In this document: positions 36,633-45,768 of the stretch, piece by piece
Position numbering within the stretch: the first letter of the stretch is position 1
Layout of the letters: each line of letters starts with the position of its first letter
Origin: Bacillota bacterium
GTDB lineage: Bacteria > Bacillota > Limnochordia > Darwinibacteriales > DTU012
Assembly (NCBI GenBank): GCA_012521805.1
Contig: JAAYLQ010000055.1
Location: 1-53,335, forward strand
DNA length: 53,335 nucleotides
Direction of reading: 5' to 3'
Translations under genes and position numbers: made by a program
The notes under the pieces: generated by a model
Databases searched by the model: none
Told to the model about the DNA's origin: nothing
Seen by the model: only the letters and a program-made list of their open reading frames with translations

Positions 36633-37988
36633 GTGAAGAGATTGCATTTGTTGTTGCTGCTGCCTGGATTGGTCATTCTTGGTTTGTTGGTTTCACCAGT
36701 GCTGGCATCACTGGCAGGTATTCCCGGCGAAGTTCGTCTATTTCCGGGGACAGAGTTTTCATTATCGGTTCAGCTGCCGCTGCGTTTGATTGATGGTGAT
36801 GGGTTGGATGTTACTGGACCAAAAGGCGAGTTTTTCGTTAAAGCAGAACAGGTCGGTAAACAGTATTTCCAAGTAAGGCTATTTGGTTTCATTCCCGTTC
36901 GGGAACTGGTGGTTGATGTTGTTCCCGAGGTTGAGGTCTTTCCAGGCGGCCATTCTATTGGAGTTTTGGTAAATCCTATTGGTTTGATGATCAGCAGGAT
37001 AGTACCGGTTCGAGGGGTTGACGGTCAGGAGTATTATCCAGCTGCCGAAGCAGGGCTTCAGCCAGGAGATGTGATTATTTCCATCGGAGGAAGGGAAGTT
37101 TCCCGCCCAGAGCAGGTCGGTCAGATTGTTAACGAACTGGCAGCAGATTCACCTCAACTGCAGATAGTGATTCAACGCAATGATACCAGGCTGAATACCA
37201 CTATCACCCCAGTGCTGTCTATTCAAGAAGATTTGCGGGGCAATCAGCGCGAGGTTTATCTCCTTGGTGTCTTTTTAGAAGATCCGGCGAGCGGCGTTGG
37301 TACTCTTACGTTTTTTGATAAAAATACCAAAAGATACGGCGCTTTGGGACATACAATTACCGATGGCTTGGGACGCAGTTTAGAAATTACTGATGGCACC
37401 ATTGTTTCAGCCAGCATAGAGAGTGTGAAACAGGGTTTAAGGGGTTTACCTGGAGAAAAATTAGGGGTCTTTTTAGATCATACAGTAATGGGCACGATTG
37501 ATAAAAATTCGAAGTTTGGTATATTTGGCAGTTTAACAGAGGATCTGGAGAATCCTTTTTTTAAAAGTCCAATTCCAATTGCTTTAAACCACGAAGTGAA
37601 AGCTGGTCCTGCTAAGATCTATACGGTAGTTGACGGCAGTCGGATCCAGGAATTTGATGTGGAGATTACTAGGGTTTACCATCAATCAAAGCCGGCTGAT
37701 AAAGGTATGATTATTCGGGTTGTCGATCCGGAGCTGCTGCAGAAAACCGGAGGGATTGTGCAGGGAATGAGCGGCAGCCCAATAGTACAGAATGGTAAAT
37801 TAGTTGGTGCGATTACTCATGTGTTTGTCAACGACCCGCGGATGGGTTATGGTGGATTTATCGAGTGGATGGTCTATGAGTCGGGGATAAGTGGTGAAGT
37901 TCCAACTAGTGAATACAGTTTTATTGTAGCGAACCAGATCCGTTTTTCGGAGTCGGTTCGTTTTTTTTTGCAGGAAAACAAAGTTTAA
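36633..37988 (+). CDS. spoIVB: SpoIVB peptidase (S55)
   Basis: Signal/TM, PDZ (AAEAGLQPGDVIISIGGREV), GALGHTITD, GMSGSPIVQNGKLVGAITHVFVNDP. Confidence 0.95.
   Translation: MKRLHLLLLLPGLVILGLLVSPVLASLAGIPGEVRLFPGTEFSLSVQLPLRLIDGDGLDVTGPKGEFFVKAEQVGKQYFQVRLFGFIPVRELVVDVVPEVEVFPGGHSIGVLVNPIGLMISRIVPVRGVDGQEYYPAAEAGLQPGDVIISIGGREVSRPEQVGQIVNELAADSPQLQIVIQRNDTRLNTTITPVLSIQEDLRGNQREVYLLGVFLEDPASGVGTLTFFDKNTKRYGALGHTITDGLGRSLEITDGTIVSASIESVKQGLRGLPGEKLGVFLDHTVMGTIDKNSKFGIFGSLTEDLENPFFKSPIPIALNHEVKAGPAKIYTVVDGSRIQEFDVEITRVYHQSKPADKGMIIRVVDPELLQKTGGIVQGMSGSPIVQNGKLVGAITHVFVNDPRMGYGGFIEWMVYESGISGEVPTSEYSFIVANQIRFSESVRFFLQENKV
37930..37969 (+). terminator. Intrinsic terminator embedded in 3' coding sequence of spoIVB
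   Basis: CGAACC-aga-TCCG-ttttt-CGGA-gtc-GGTTCG followed by nine T, 19 nt before end of spoIVB. Confidence 0.8.
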
Positions 37989-37999
37989 CTCGCGAAGTT
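37970..37999 (+). promoter_or_regulatory. Candidate sigma-H promoter for spo0A
   Basis: gcAGGAAAA-N12-cgcGAAGtt vs RnAGGAwWW-N11-12-RnnGAATww. Confidence 0.45.
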
Positions 38000-38035
38000 A
38001 GCTGAAGTTGGGGGAAGGTTGTGGAGGTGCCGGAA

Positions 38036-38788
38036 TTGATTAAAGTAGTGGTAGGAGATGAAAATCCAAAATACATTGAGCTAATATCGCGAGAGTTAAA
38101 ACACGAATTGGAAATTTCTGTGCTGGGCACAGCGTCGAATCCAAATGAGTTAATAAAAATTATTGGTCAAGAACAACCTGATATTGTGGTGCTGGATTTT
38201 ATGCATCCGGTTGAAACAGGGATTTCTGTGGTTCAGCGGATATTGAAGAAACAGCCTTTAACTCAAATTCTAGTTATCTCAGATATTGAAAATGATCAGT
38301 TTGTGGGAGAGCTTCTTAATATTGGTGTGGCTTATTATATGATCAAACCATTTCAAGTTTTGGATCTGATCGAGAGGCTCAAGTTCATTCATAATTACTA
38401 CAGCAGTATGCTTGATCTCTTTTACATCCGTGATCGTAGAGCGATTCAGCAGTTCTTGGTCAACTGCTTTGCCGAGTTAGGTATTCCTCCTAATTATAAG
38501 GGGCATCGTTATCTTATGGATGCGATTCTTTTGGTTAGTCAGGATGATTCATGGCTGAATGGAATTACCAAAAGACTGTATCCGGCAGTTGCTCGAGGTA
38601 ATCGGACTACCGCCAGCCATGTGGAACGGTCAATTCGTTATGCTATCGACACTGCTTGGGCGAAGGGCGACTTTAATCAGCTGCAGAAATTATTCCCTTA
38701 TGCTATTGATCCAGCCCGAGGCAAACCGACTAATGCAGCGTTTATTGCCAAAATGGCAGATATTATTAACCTTAGGTTTTCCAGATAG
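38036..38788 (+). CDS. spo0A: Sporulation transcription factor Spo0A
   Basis: Receiver (GDEN, VVLDF, IKPF) plus Spo0A_C: SITK-like NGITKRLYPAVARGNRTTASHVERSIRYAIDTAWAKG ... KPTNAAFIAKMAD; TTG 38036 after GGAGGTG. Confidence 0.93.
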   Translation: MIKVVVGDENPKYIELISRELKHELEISVLGTASNPNELIKIIGQEQPDIVVLDFMHPVETGISVVQRILKKQPLTQILVISDIENDQFVGELLNIGVAYYMIKPFQVLDLIERLKFIHNYYSSMLDLFYIRDRRAIQQFLVNCFAELGIPPNYKGHRYLMDAILLVSQDDSWLNGITKRLYPAVARGNRTTASHVERSIRYAIDTAWAKGDFNQLQKLFPYAIDPARGKPTNAAFIAKMADIINLRFSR

Positions 38789-38821
38789 GTGACTAAACCA
38801 AAAGCTAAAAGACCATATTAA

Positions 38822-38851
38822 AAAGGACGAAGATTTTTATCTTCGTCCTTT
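38822..38851 (+). terminator. Intrinsic terminator after spo0A
   Basis: AAAGGACGAAGAT-tttt-ATCTTCGTCCTTT perfect 13-bp stem. Confidence 0.85.
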
Positions 38852-38877
38852 CCAGTTATTTGTAGGGGTGGAGTCAG

Positions 38878-40002
38878 TTGCGGTATAAAGGGCAGGTCAG
38901 GCTGGGTCGCAAGACAAAAGAACTGGTTAAAAACTTAAAATCTCGAGAGATTGCTGTGATCGATCATCCTGATTTGGATGCGGTGGGAGCGATGCAGCTG
39001 GCTGATTCTGGGGTCAGCGTTGTTTTAAACGCTGCTGATTCAATTACTGGTCGCTATCCTAATTTAGGACCGGAGTTGTTGTTGGAGCGGGGGATTGTGT
39101 TGATTGATCGCTTAGGTGACGCAATCTTCACCCAGCTTCAAGATGGAGATCAAATCCAGATTGTTCAGCAAAATATTTATTTGAACGAGCATTTGGTTGC
39201 AAGTGGGAGATTGGTTACTCGTGATCTCGTGCTGTCTTTAATGGAAGAGGCACGGAAAAACATTGATGCGGAAGTATTTCAGTTTGTCGACAACACCATT
39301 GAATACATGCAGAAGGAAAAACAATTGATGTTGGCAGATCTGATAATTCCTAAAGTGCGAACTCCGATTAAAGATCGACATGTGGTCGTGGTTGTGCGGG
39401 GAATCAACTATCGGGACGATCTGCGGGCTATTGGTGCTTACATCGACGATATGAATCCTGTTCTGATCGGGGTTGATGGTGGTGCCGATGCTCTTCTGGA
39501 GTTTGGTCATACACCAGACCTGATCATTGGTGATATGGACAGTGTTAGCAGTGAGACTCTCAACTGTGGTGCTGAAATTCTGGTCCACGCGTATCAGGAT
39601 GGTAGAAGTCCGGGAGCAAGGCGGTTAAGTGAGTTGGGGATAGATTATAAGATTTTTCCTGCACCGGGAACTAGCGAAGATATTGCCCTTTTACTTGCCT
39701 ATGAGCTGGGAGCACAGTTAATTGTTGCAGTAGGCCTGCATTCGAATTTAATCGATTTTTTGGAAAAAGGCCGGCCTGGTATGGCCTCGACTTTTTTGAC
39801 CAGAATGAAGATTGGCTCGATATTGGTTGATGCTAAAGGAGTTAGTCAGCTGTACAAAGGTAAAGCTGGTATTCTTCCTATACCGCTTTTGATTGCTGCT
39901 GTAATTCCAATTCTGTTGATAATTATGCTGGCTACATCTTGGCGTGATCTGCTCAGACTGTTTTGGTTGGAGTTGAGGCTGTTCATAGGAGGACTGCTGT
40001 AA
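38878..40002 (+). CDS. steA: SteA-like protein (thiamin-pyrophosphokinase-fold, membrane-anchored)
   Basis: IGVDGGADALLEFGHTPDLIIGDMDSVS, SEDIALLLAYELGAQLIVAVG, C-terminal TM; adjacent MctB/SteB-like gene. Confidence 0.8.
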   Translation: MRYKGQVRLGRKTKELVKNLKSREIAVIDHPDLDAVGAMQLADSGVSVVLNAADSITGRYPNLGPELLLERGIVLIDRLGDAIFTQLQDGDQIQIVQQNIYLNEHLVASGRLVTRDLVLSLMEEARKNIDAEVFQFVDNTIEYMQKEKQLMLADLIIPKVRTPIKDRHVVVVVRGINYRDDLRAIGAYIDDMNPVLIGVDGGADALLEFGHTPDLIIGDMDSVSSETLNCGAEILVHAYQDGRSPGARRLSELGIDYKIFPAPGTSEDIALLLAYELGAQLIVAVGLHSNLIDFLEKGRPGMASTFLTRMKIGSILVDAKGVSQLYKGKAGILPIPLLIAAVIPILLIIMLATSWRDLLRLFWLELRLFIGGLL

Positions 40003-40722
40003 ATGCATATAGGCTTCAGATATCATGTTGCTACTCTCGTTGCCGTATTCTTCAGTCTTTTTTTGGGAATTATAGTTGGCAGCATTTTGTTTCAGGATGA
40101 TTTATTGGTTCAGGAGCAAAACAGCATTATAAATGAATTGGAACAGCGGTTTAAGCAGTTAGAATTATCGACAAAAGAAATGCAGGCTAACTTGAAGCAG
40201 ATCGAAACTCGAGATCAACTTCTGATCGAGGGCTGGGATCTGGTCCGCGCAGCATTAATCCATGAACAGCTGTTAAATCACCAGGTCATGTTTTTTCATA
40301 ATGGAGAACAGCTTGCTCCCATTAAACGGTTAACCAAACTAGTGGAAGATGCTGGAGCTGAAGTTTATGGGAGTTTCGTGTGGCCAAATGCGCCGGAGAA
40401 ACTACAAAATTTTTTTGAGGACATCAATTCTGAAAAATTTGACAAACCAACAGCTGTGGTTTGGGTTGACAAACCTTTAAGCGAAACAGTTAAGCAGGGG
40501 TTAGAATATCTGCATCAGCTCGGCTGTAAGCTCTGCATTGTTCAGCCGTACAGTGCTGATGTTAATTTAGCTGAGTTTGCAGAAAATGCACTAATTATAG
40601 ATCTCGGCGATACATTTATAGGCGAATTGGCTGTGATTCGTGGTTTAAGTGCAGGTTTAACCGGCATCTACGGTCACAGCAGTGCAGCGGTGGGCTTAAT
40701 TCCTCAGATCGATATGGAGTAG
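40003..40722 (+). CDS. MctB/SteB-like (copper transporter family annotation) membrane protein
   Basis: FRYHVATLVAVFFSLFLGIIVGSIL + coiled coil (EQRFKQLELSTKEMQANLKQIE). Confidence 0.8.
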   Translation: MHIGFRYHVATLVAVFFSLFLGIIVGSILFQDDLLVQEQNSIINELEQRFKQLELSTKEMQANLKQIETRDQLLIEGWDLVRAALIHEQLLNHQVMFFHNGEQLAPIKRLTKLVEDAGAEVYGSFVWPNAPEKLQNFFEDINSEKFDKPTAVVWVDKPLSETVKQGLEYLHQLGCKLCIVQPYSADVNLAEFAENALIIDLGDTFIGELAVIRGLSAGLTGIYGHSSAAVGLIPQIDME

Positions 40723-40729
40723 AACGAGA

Positions 40730-41407
40730 ATGAAGGTGACAGCGCTAATACCAGCGTTCAATGAGGCGGAACGGATTGGAGAAACTCTTACAGCGGTACT
40801 GGAAATAAAATCAGTTAATCAGATCGTTGTTATTGACGATGGTTCCACTGATGAAACTGCTTCTGTCGTGGAGCGTTATCCGGTAGAATTGATCAGGCTG
40901 GAAAAAAACCAAGGCAAGGGTGGAGCTCTTAATGTCGGTTGGCAGACGTATTCTTCCGATATTTACCTGCTGTTAGACGCTGATCTTAAGTCAAGTGCAG
41001 TATACGCCCAAGCCCTACTTAAGCCGGTGCTGGACAATGAGGCAGATATGACAATTGCTAACCTAGTCAATCAAACCGGCAGCAGGGGTAAAATGGGATT
41101 TGGAATTGCTAAGAATATAGCTAAATATGGGATAAAGTTATTAACCGGCCATGAGCTTATCAGTCCCCTATCTGGACAGCGGGCGGTTACTCATCAGGTT
41201 TTGGTAGACTGCGGGGGATTTGCACCCGGGTTTGGAGTAGAGGCTGCCTTAACGATTCAAGCTCTCCGCCGCGGTTATCGGATTGTCGATATCGATCTGC
41301 CGATGACGCATCGCGCAACTGGAAGAAATTGGGCTGGATTTAGACATCGCGGCAGACAACTATGGGCAATAGTCTTAGAACTTTACAAAGCATGGAGGAA
41401 TCATTAG
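40730..41407 (+). CDS. Glycosyltransferase family 2
   Basis: ALIPAFNEAERIGETL, VIDDGSTDET, LLDADLKS. Confidence 0.9.
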   Translation: MKVTALIPAFNEAERIGETLTAVLEIKSVNQIVVIDDGSTDETASVVERYPVELIRLEKNQGKGGALNVGWQTYSSDIYLLLDADLKSSAVYAQALLKPVLDNEADMTIANLVNQTGSRGKMGFGIAKNIAKYGIKLLTGHELISPLSGQRAVTHQVLVDCGGFAPGFGVEAALTIQALRRGYRIVDIDLPMTHRATGRNWAGFRHRGRQLWAIVLELYKAWRNH

Positions 41408-42214
41408 GTGCAGTGGTTGGTTATATTGGCTGCAGTTGTTTACATTGGAACGCTCTATTTGATGCCATTGCTGATCAAAATGATTGCACCCCGCCAGACC
41501 GCATTAAATTATCGCAATCAAGAGATACCCGTTGGTCTGGGCCTAGTTTTCAGCCTTACAGCAGTACCCACCTTGATTTTTGGGGTGGTTATTAAACTAA
41601 CTTCTTTGAGTCAAACTGCGGTGGCTGTGATTACGATCCTTAGTTTCGGATTTTTGGGTTTAATCGACGACACTCTCGGCAGCCGGGAAGCCCGGGGCTT
41701 TCGAGGTCATTTTCGAGCTTTAAGGAATGGCTACCTCACCACCGGCGCCCTTAAAGCAGGGTTTGGTCTTGTAACCGCTCTGTTGGTGTCATCAGTTGGG
41801 GCCACTAGTCTGATAAACATTATCCTTAATGCCCTCATTATCGCATTGAACGCTAATTTAGCAAATTTACTTGACGTTCGCCCAGGCCGAGCTGGTAAAT
41901 TTTATTTGCTGGCAGCTTTTGTTCTAAGTTTAACTGGCTATTTCAGTCCTGCCCTGATTTTTGTCGCAGTCAGCGCAGCTGCCTATCTGCCTTGGGATCT
42001 CAATGCTGAAGTAATGATGGGAGATGTCGGTTCAAACGTGCTGGGGGCGGTTATCGGTTTGGCTGTGATTGAGTTTTCGCTGCAGGGTAGAGCTGTCTCT
42101 TTGGCATTGTTAATTTTTGTGCATCTGTATGCGGAACGCCGCTCATTGACTGAACTGATTGAGAATACGCCTATCCTTAATTATTTCGATTTGATAGGCC
42201 GTAAAAGAACCTGA
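41408..42214 (+). CDS. MraY/WecA-like (GT4) polyprenyl-phosphate phosphosugar transferase family membrane protein
   Basis: Multi-TM; FLGLIDDTLG, NANLANLLDVRPGRAGK, MMGDVGSNVLG. Confidence 0.85.
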   Translation: MQWLVILAAVVYIGTLYLMPLLIKMIAPRQTALNYRNQEIPVGLGLVFSLTAVPTLIFGVVIKLTSLSQTAVAVITILSFGFLGLIDDTLGSREARGFRGHFRALRNGYLTTGALKAGFGLVTALLVSSVGATSLINIILNALIIALNANLANLLDVRPGRAGKFYLLAAFVLSLTGYFSPALIFVAVSAAAYLPWDLNAEVMMGDVGSNVLGAVIGLAVIEFSLQGRAVSLALLIFVHLYAERRSLTELIENTPILNYFDLIGRKRT

Positions 42215-42258
42215 AACAGACAAAATGCAGGTATAATCTGCTTTATGTAGAATAAATA

Positions 42259-42282
42259 ACTCACCCGCTTGCGGAGGTGAGT
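42259..42282 (+). promoter_or_regulatory. Hairpin sequestering the dinG Shine-Dalgarno
   Basis: ACTCACC ... GGTGAGT with inner CCG/CGG; 3' arm overlaps GGAGGTGAG. Confidence 0.5.
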
Positions 42283-42286
42283 ATTT

Positions 42287-44347
42287 TTGTATTACGACCG
42301 CAATTTTTTTCTGCCTTCGGGCAAACTCGCTCAATTAGAAGGTTATGAATATCGAGAACAACAGCAGAAAATGGCTGATCAAGTTTTAGATATCCTTATA
42401 AATGGTCATATAGGTTTGATTGAAGCTGGAACGGGAACAGGTAAATCATTGGCATATCTCTATCCTGCGGTTTGCTTTGCAGTTTCGAAAGGTGAAAAGG
42501 TGGTCATTTCAACCAACACAATCAATCTGCAGGAGCAGTTGTTAGATAAAGATATACCTGTGCTAAAAAAACTGGGACTCCAATTTAAGGCAGCTGTTGT
42601 CAAGGGTTGGAGCAATTATCCATGCTGGCTGAGGTTAAAGGATCTCCAAGAACAGCTGCAGGATGAAGCTGATGCTGAAACCATGCTACAGATGGAAGAA
42701 CTGCTGGAAAAAGAATCAATCGCTGAAATCACGAAACTATTTGACAGCTTAAGTGCGGACATAAAAGAACAGATCCAGGCCGAATCTGATTTATGTATTC
42801 GCGGTAAGTGCAGCTTTTTTAATCAGTGTCCTGTTTTTATCAACCGCCGTCTGGCAGAAACAGCAGATATTGTAATCGTCAATCACCATCTTCTGCTGGC
42901 GGATATCGCTGTGCGTCAGGCTGTAGGGTGGGAGGAAAATGCTGTACTGCCCTTATACTATCACCTGGTGGTCGATGAAGCTCATCATATTGAAGATATC
43001 GCAACCGAGTATTTCGGTGTACAGCTTTCGCTGCTCCGGATTAGGAGGCTGTTGGGTTTTTTAAACCGACCATATGGCAAAAATCGCGGTGTATTAGCCA
43101 GTCTGCGCCAAAAACTAAGCCGCAATCCATCCGAGGAAAACGATGACATTTTATCAGTCTTAGATTGGCAGCTGCTGCCGCAGTTGAGAATAGTTGATGA
43201 GGCTGCTGTCAAGTATTTCGCCGCGTTAGAAAAGGAATTCTTCAAGGAAAGTGAGGATTCGGAAACTGTTTTGATCTCCTACTGCGGCTTGGAAAGAGAA
43301 CCGCTTTTAGAAAGTTATGATCGTTTTTTTAGTGCTTTAGTCACCTTAAAAACGCAGCTGGAGAATTTAGTCCACCTGCTTGAGCCAGATGAAGGCGATA
43401 AATTAATGCCTTATTTAAAGCGGTTCGAATCAGTAATTGCTGATTTAGAGTTTTTAATGGAAGCAAATGATCGAAGCTGTGTCTACTGGTTGAAAAAACA
43501 ATCGAAACAGTTCGGCTGTGTACTTCAGGCAGCACCAATTTATGTTGGTGAACAGCTGAGGGAGAATCTGTTGTTTCAGGTTAAATCCGCTATCTTTACC
43601 AGTGCTACTTTAACTGTTAACCAAGAATTTACTTTCTTTTGCAACAGCATCGGTATTGATCAGAATGAAAATTGGGATCTAAATACGGCCATTTTCGCAT
43701 CCCCTTTTGATTATCAAAAACAGGTTTTCCTGGCTGTCGCTAAAGACATGCCCTCGCCGGATCGGTCAGAATTTACAGAGGTGCTGGTCGATCACTTAGA
43801 GCCGCTGTTAGCAGTGACGCAGGGACGAGCATTCATCTTGTTTACTTCCTATGCTATGCTGCGGAAAACTGCTCAACTTGTCAGGGAGCGGGGATTAGAT
43901 CAGGAGTACAACTTTTTGGTTCAGGGAGAAATGCCCCGTACCGAGATGCTGGATCGCTTTCGCGGGGAACTAAAGACTGTTCTTCTCGGAACCGATAGTT
44001 TTTGGGAAGGTGTGGATGTTGCAGGAGAGGCTCTATCGACGGTTATTATTACCAAATTGCCTTTTAAGGTGCCGACTGAACCGATTGCAGCCGCCCGCAG
44101 CGAGCAACTGCGCCAAAGCGGCAGTAATCCTTTTCTAGAATATTTTTTACCGCAGGCTGTTTTGAAGTTTCGCCAGGGATGCGGACGCCTAATTCGCACC
44201 AAGACAGATAGGGGCATGATTTTAATCTGCGATAAACGAATTATGGAGCGGAACTATGGGAAATTTTTTATTAAGTCACTGCCCGCTTGTTCTATTCATT
44301 ATGATAAATTAGAAGCAATTGAGCAGGAGGTTAGGTCATGGGTTTAA
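42287..44347 (+). CDS. dinG: DinG-family ATP-dependent helicase
   Basis: LIEAGTGTGKSLAYLYPAV, VVDEAHHIEDIA, Fe-S-like Cys CW...CIRGKCSFFNQC, TDSFWEGVDVAGEALSTVIITKLPF, QGCGRLIRTKTDRG. Confidence 0.93.
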   Translation: MYYDRNFFLPSGKLAQLEGYEYREQQQKMADQVLDILINGHIGLIEAGTGTGKSLAYLYPAVCFAVSKGEKVVISTNTINLQEQLLDKDIPVLKKLGLQFKAAVVKGWSNYPCWLRLKDLQEQLQDEADAETMLQMEELLEKESIAEITKLFDSLSADIKEQIQAESDLCIRGKCSFFNQCPVFINRRLAETADIVIVNHHLLLADIAVRQAVGWEENAVLPLYYHLVVDEAHHIEDIATEYFGVQLSLLRIRRLLGFLNRPYGKNRGVLASLRQKLSRNPSEENDDILSVLDWQLLPQLRIVDEAAVKYFAALEKEFFKESEDSETVLISYCGLEREPLLESYDRFFSALVTLKTQLENLVHLLEPDEGDKLMPYLKRFESVIADLEFLMEANDRSCVYWLKKQSKQFGCVLQAAPIYVGEQLRENLLFQVKSAIFTSATLTVNQEFTFFCNSIGIDQNENWDLNTAIFASPFDYQKQVFLAVAKDMPSPDRSEFTEVLVDHLEPLLAVTQGRAFILFTSYAMLRKTAQLVRERGLDQEYNFLVQGEMPRTEMLDRFRGELKTVLLGTDSFWEGVDVAGEALSTVIITKLPFKVPTEPIAAARSEQLRQSGSNPFLEYFLPQAVLKFRQGCGRLIRTKTDRGMILICDKRIMERNYGKFFIKSLPACSIHYDKLEAIEQEVRSWV

Positions 44348-44922
44348 TCATTGCATTCATCATATTACTGCTGGCGGTTTCCGCTCCAGCCCAGATGGTG
44401 GAACAGGTGTATATAGTCCAGCCGGGAGATACGTTATCGGAAATCGCATTGGAGTATAATCTTGATTGGCGTTACCTGGCCCAATTTAATGACATTAAGG
44501 ATCCGACTCGGATGCGAGCGGGAATGAAACTCCGGATTCCCAGCAAAGTCTATGTGGTCGATTTTACTCCCGAAGAACGGGATCTTTTAGCGCGATTGAT
44601 TCATGCTGAAGCCCGGGGTGAGCCCCTTGAGGGGCAGATTGCTGTCGGAGCAGTTGTAATCAATCGGGTAAAGAGTGACAAGTTTCCCGATACAATTACA
44701 GAGGTAATCTATCAGAAGGGACAATTTAGTCCAATAGCTTTGGGCACCATGCCAAAAGTTCCCCAAGAGTCTGCGGTCGAAGCTGCTGAGAGGGCTTTAG
44801 CTGGTGAAGATCCCACCGGAGGGGCACTATTCTTTTATAATCCAAAGACAACGGCTGCGCCTGAGTTTTGGAAAACAAGGCCGGTGATCAAACAAATTGG
44901 CAATCATAACTTTGCAATCTGA
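44338..44922 (+). CDS. LysM-SleB-like cell wall hydrolase (spore cortex-lytic type)
   Basis: YIVQPGDTLSEIALEYNLDWRYLAQFNDI LysM; LLARLIHAEARGEPLEGQIAVGAVVINRVKSDKFPDTITEVIYQ. Confidence 0.92.
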   Translation: MGLIIAFIILLLAVSAPAQMVEQVYIVQPGDTLSEIALEYNLDWRYLAQFNDIKDPTRMRAGMKLRIPSKVYVVDFTPEERDLLARLIHAEARGEPLEGQIAVGAVVINRVKSDKFPDTITEVIYQKGQFSPIALGTMPKVPQESAVEAAERALAGEDPTGGALFFYNPKTTAAPEFWKTRPVIKQIGNHNFAI

Positions 44923-44954
44923 GGCAAATACTTGTTATTTGCCTCTTTTTTTTT
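44921..44954 (+). terminator. Intrinsic terminator
   Basis: GAGGCAAATA-cttgt-TATTTGCCTC then nine T. Confidence 0.9.
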
Positions 44955-44984
44955 GAATATGAATACATGAGGAGGGGATTAGTG

Positions 44985-45764
44985 ATGCGCGTATTTGTCT
45001 TGAAGCTTAACTTCGCTCATGTATTGGTTGCTGTTGTGGCGCTGCTCCTGATATTCAGCGTTTATCACGAAACTGTTCTGCCAGCAATTTCTCATGTGAT
45101 CAGTGTGGCGTCGAATCGGTTAGTGCCAATCTATGCGGTAAATACAGAAGCAAAAAAAGTTGCCATCTCGTTTGATGCGACTTGGGGAACCGACTTAACC
45201 GATGAGATCTTAGGGATTCTGCGGGAGTATGATATTAAAACCACATTTTTTTTGGCGGGCTATTGGGTTGATAAATATCCTCAGTATGTAGTTAGAATTG
45301 CAGAGGAAGGTCATGAGATTGGAAATCACAGCTACTCCCATCCCCATATGAATAATCTTACTTTTGAACAGGCTGTGATGGAATTAGAGCGTAATCATGC
45401 AATGATTTATGATTTAACTGGTCAAAACTCATTTCTCTTCCGTCCGCCTTTTGGAGAGTACAATAACACTGTAATTAAAGCTGCAGATTCTTTGGGTTAC
45501 TATACTATTCAATGGTCGGTCGACTCGCTTGACTGGAAAAATACCACTTCAGACCAGATTTATCAGCGGGTAATGGGGCAGATCAAACCTGGTGCAATTG
45601 TTCTTTTCCATAACGCAGCTGTGGGGACACCAGATGCTATTCGCAGAATCATTCCTGATTTGCTTGCTCAGGGATATGAGATTGTGCCGATTTCAGAATT
45701 GATTTATCGCGAGAATTACTATATTGATAACAACGGTATCCAACATCTGCGGAGAGGAGACTAG
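44985..45764 (+). CDS. pdaB: Polysaccharide deacetylase (PdaB-like, sporulation)
   Basis: KKVAISFDATWGTDLTDEIL, GHEIGNHSYSHPHM, FRPPFGEYN. Confidence 0.88.
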   Translation: MRVFVLKLNFAHVLVAVVALLLIFSVYHETVLPAISHVISVASNRLVPIYAVNTEAKKVAISFDATWGTDLTDEILGILREYDIKTTFFLAGYWVDKYPQYVVRIAEEGHEIGNHSYSHPHMNNLTFEQAVMELERNHAMIYDLTGQNSFLFRPPFGEYNNTVIKAADSLGYYTIQWSVDSLDWKNTTSDQIYQRVMGQIKPGAIVLFHNAAVGTPDAIRRIIPDLLAQGYEIVPISELIYRENYYIDNNGIQHLRRGD

Positions 45765-45768
45765 GGCA

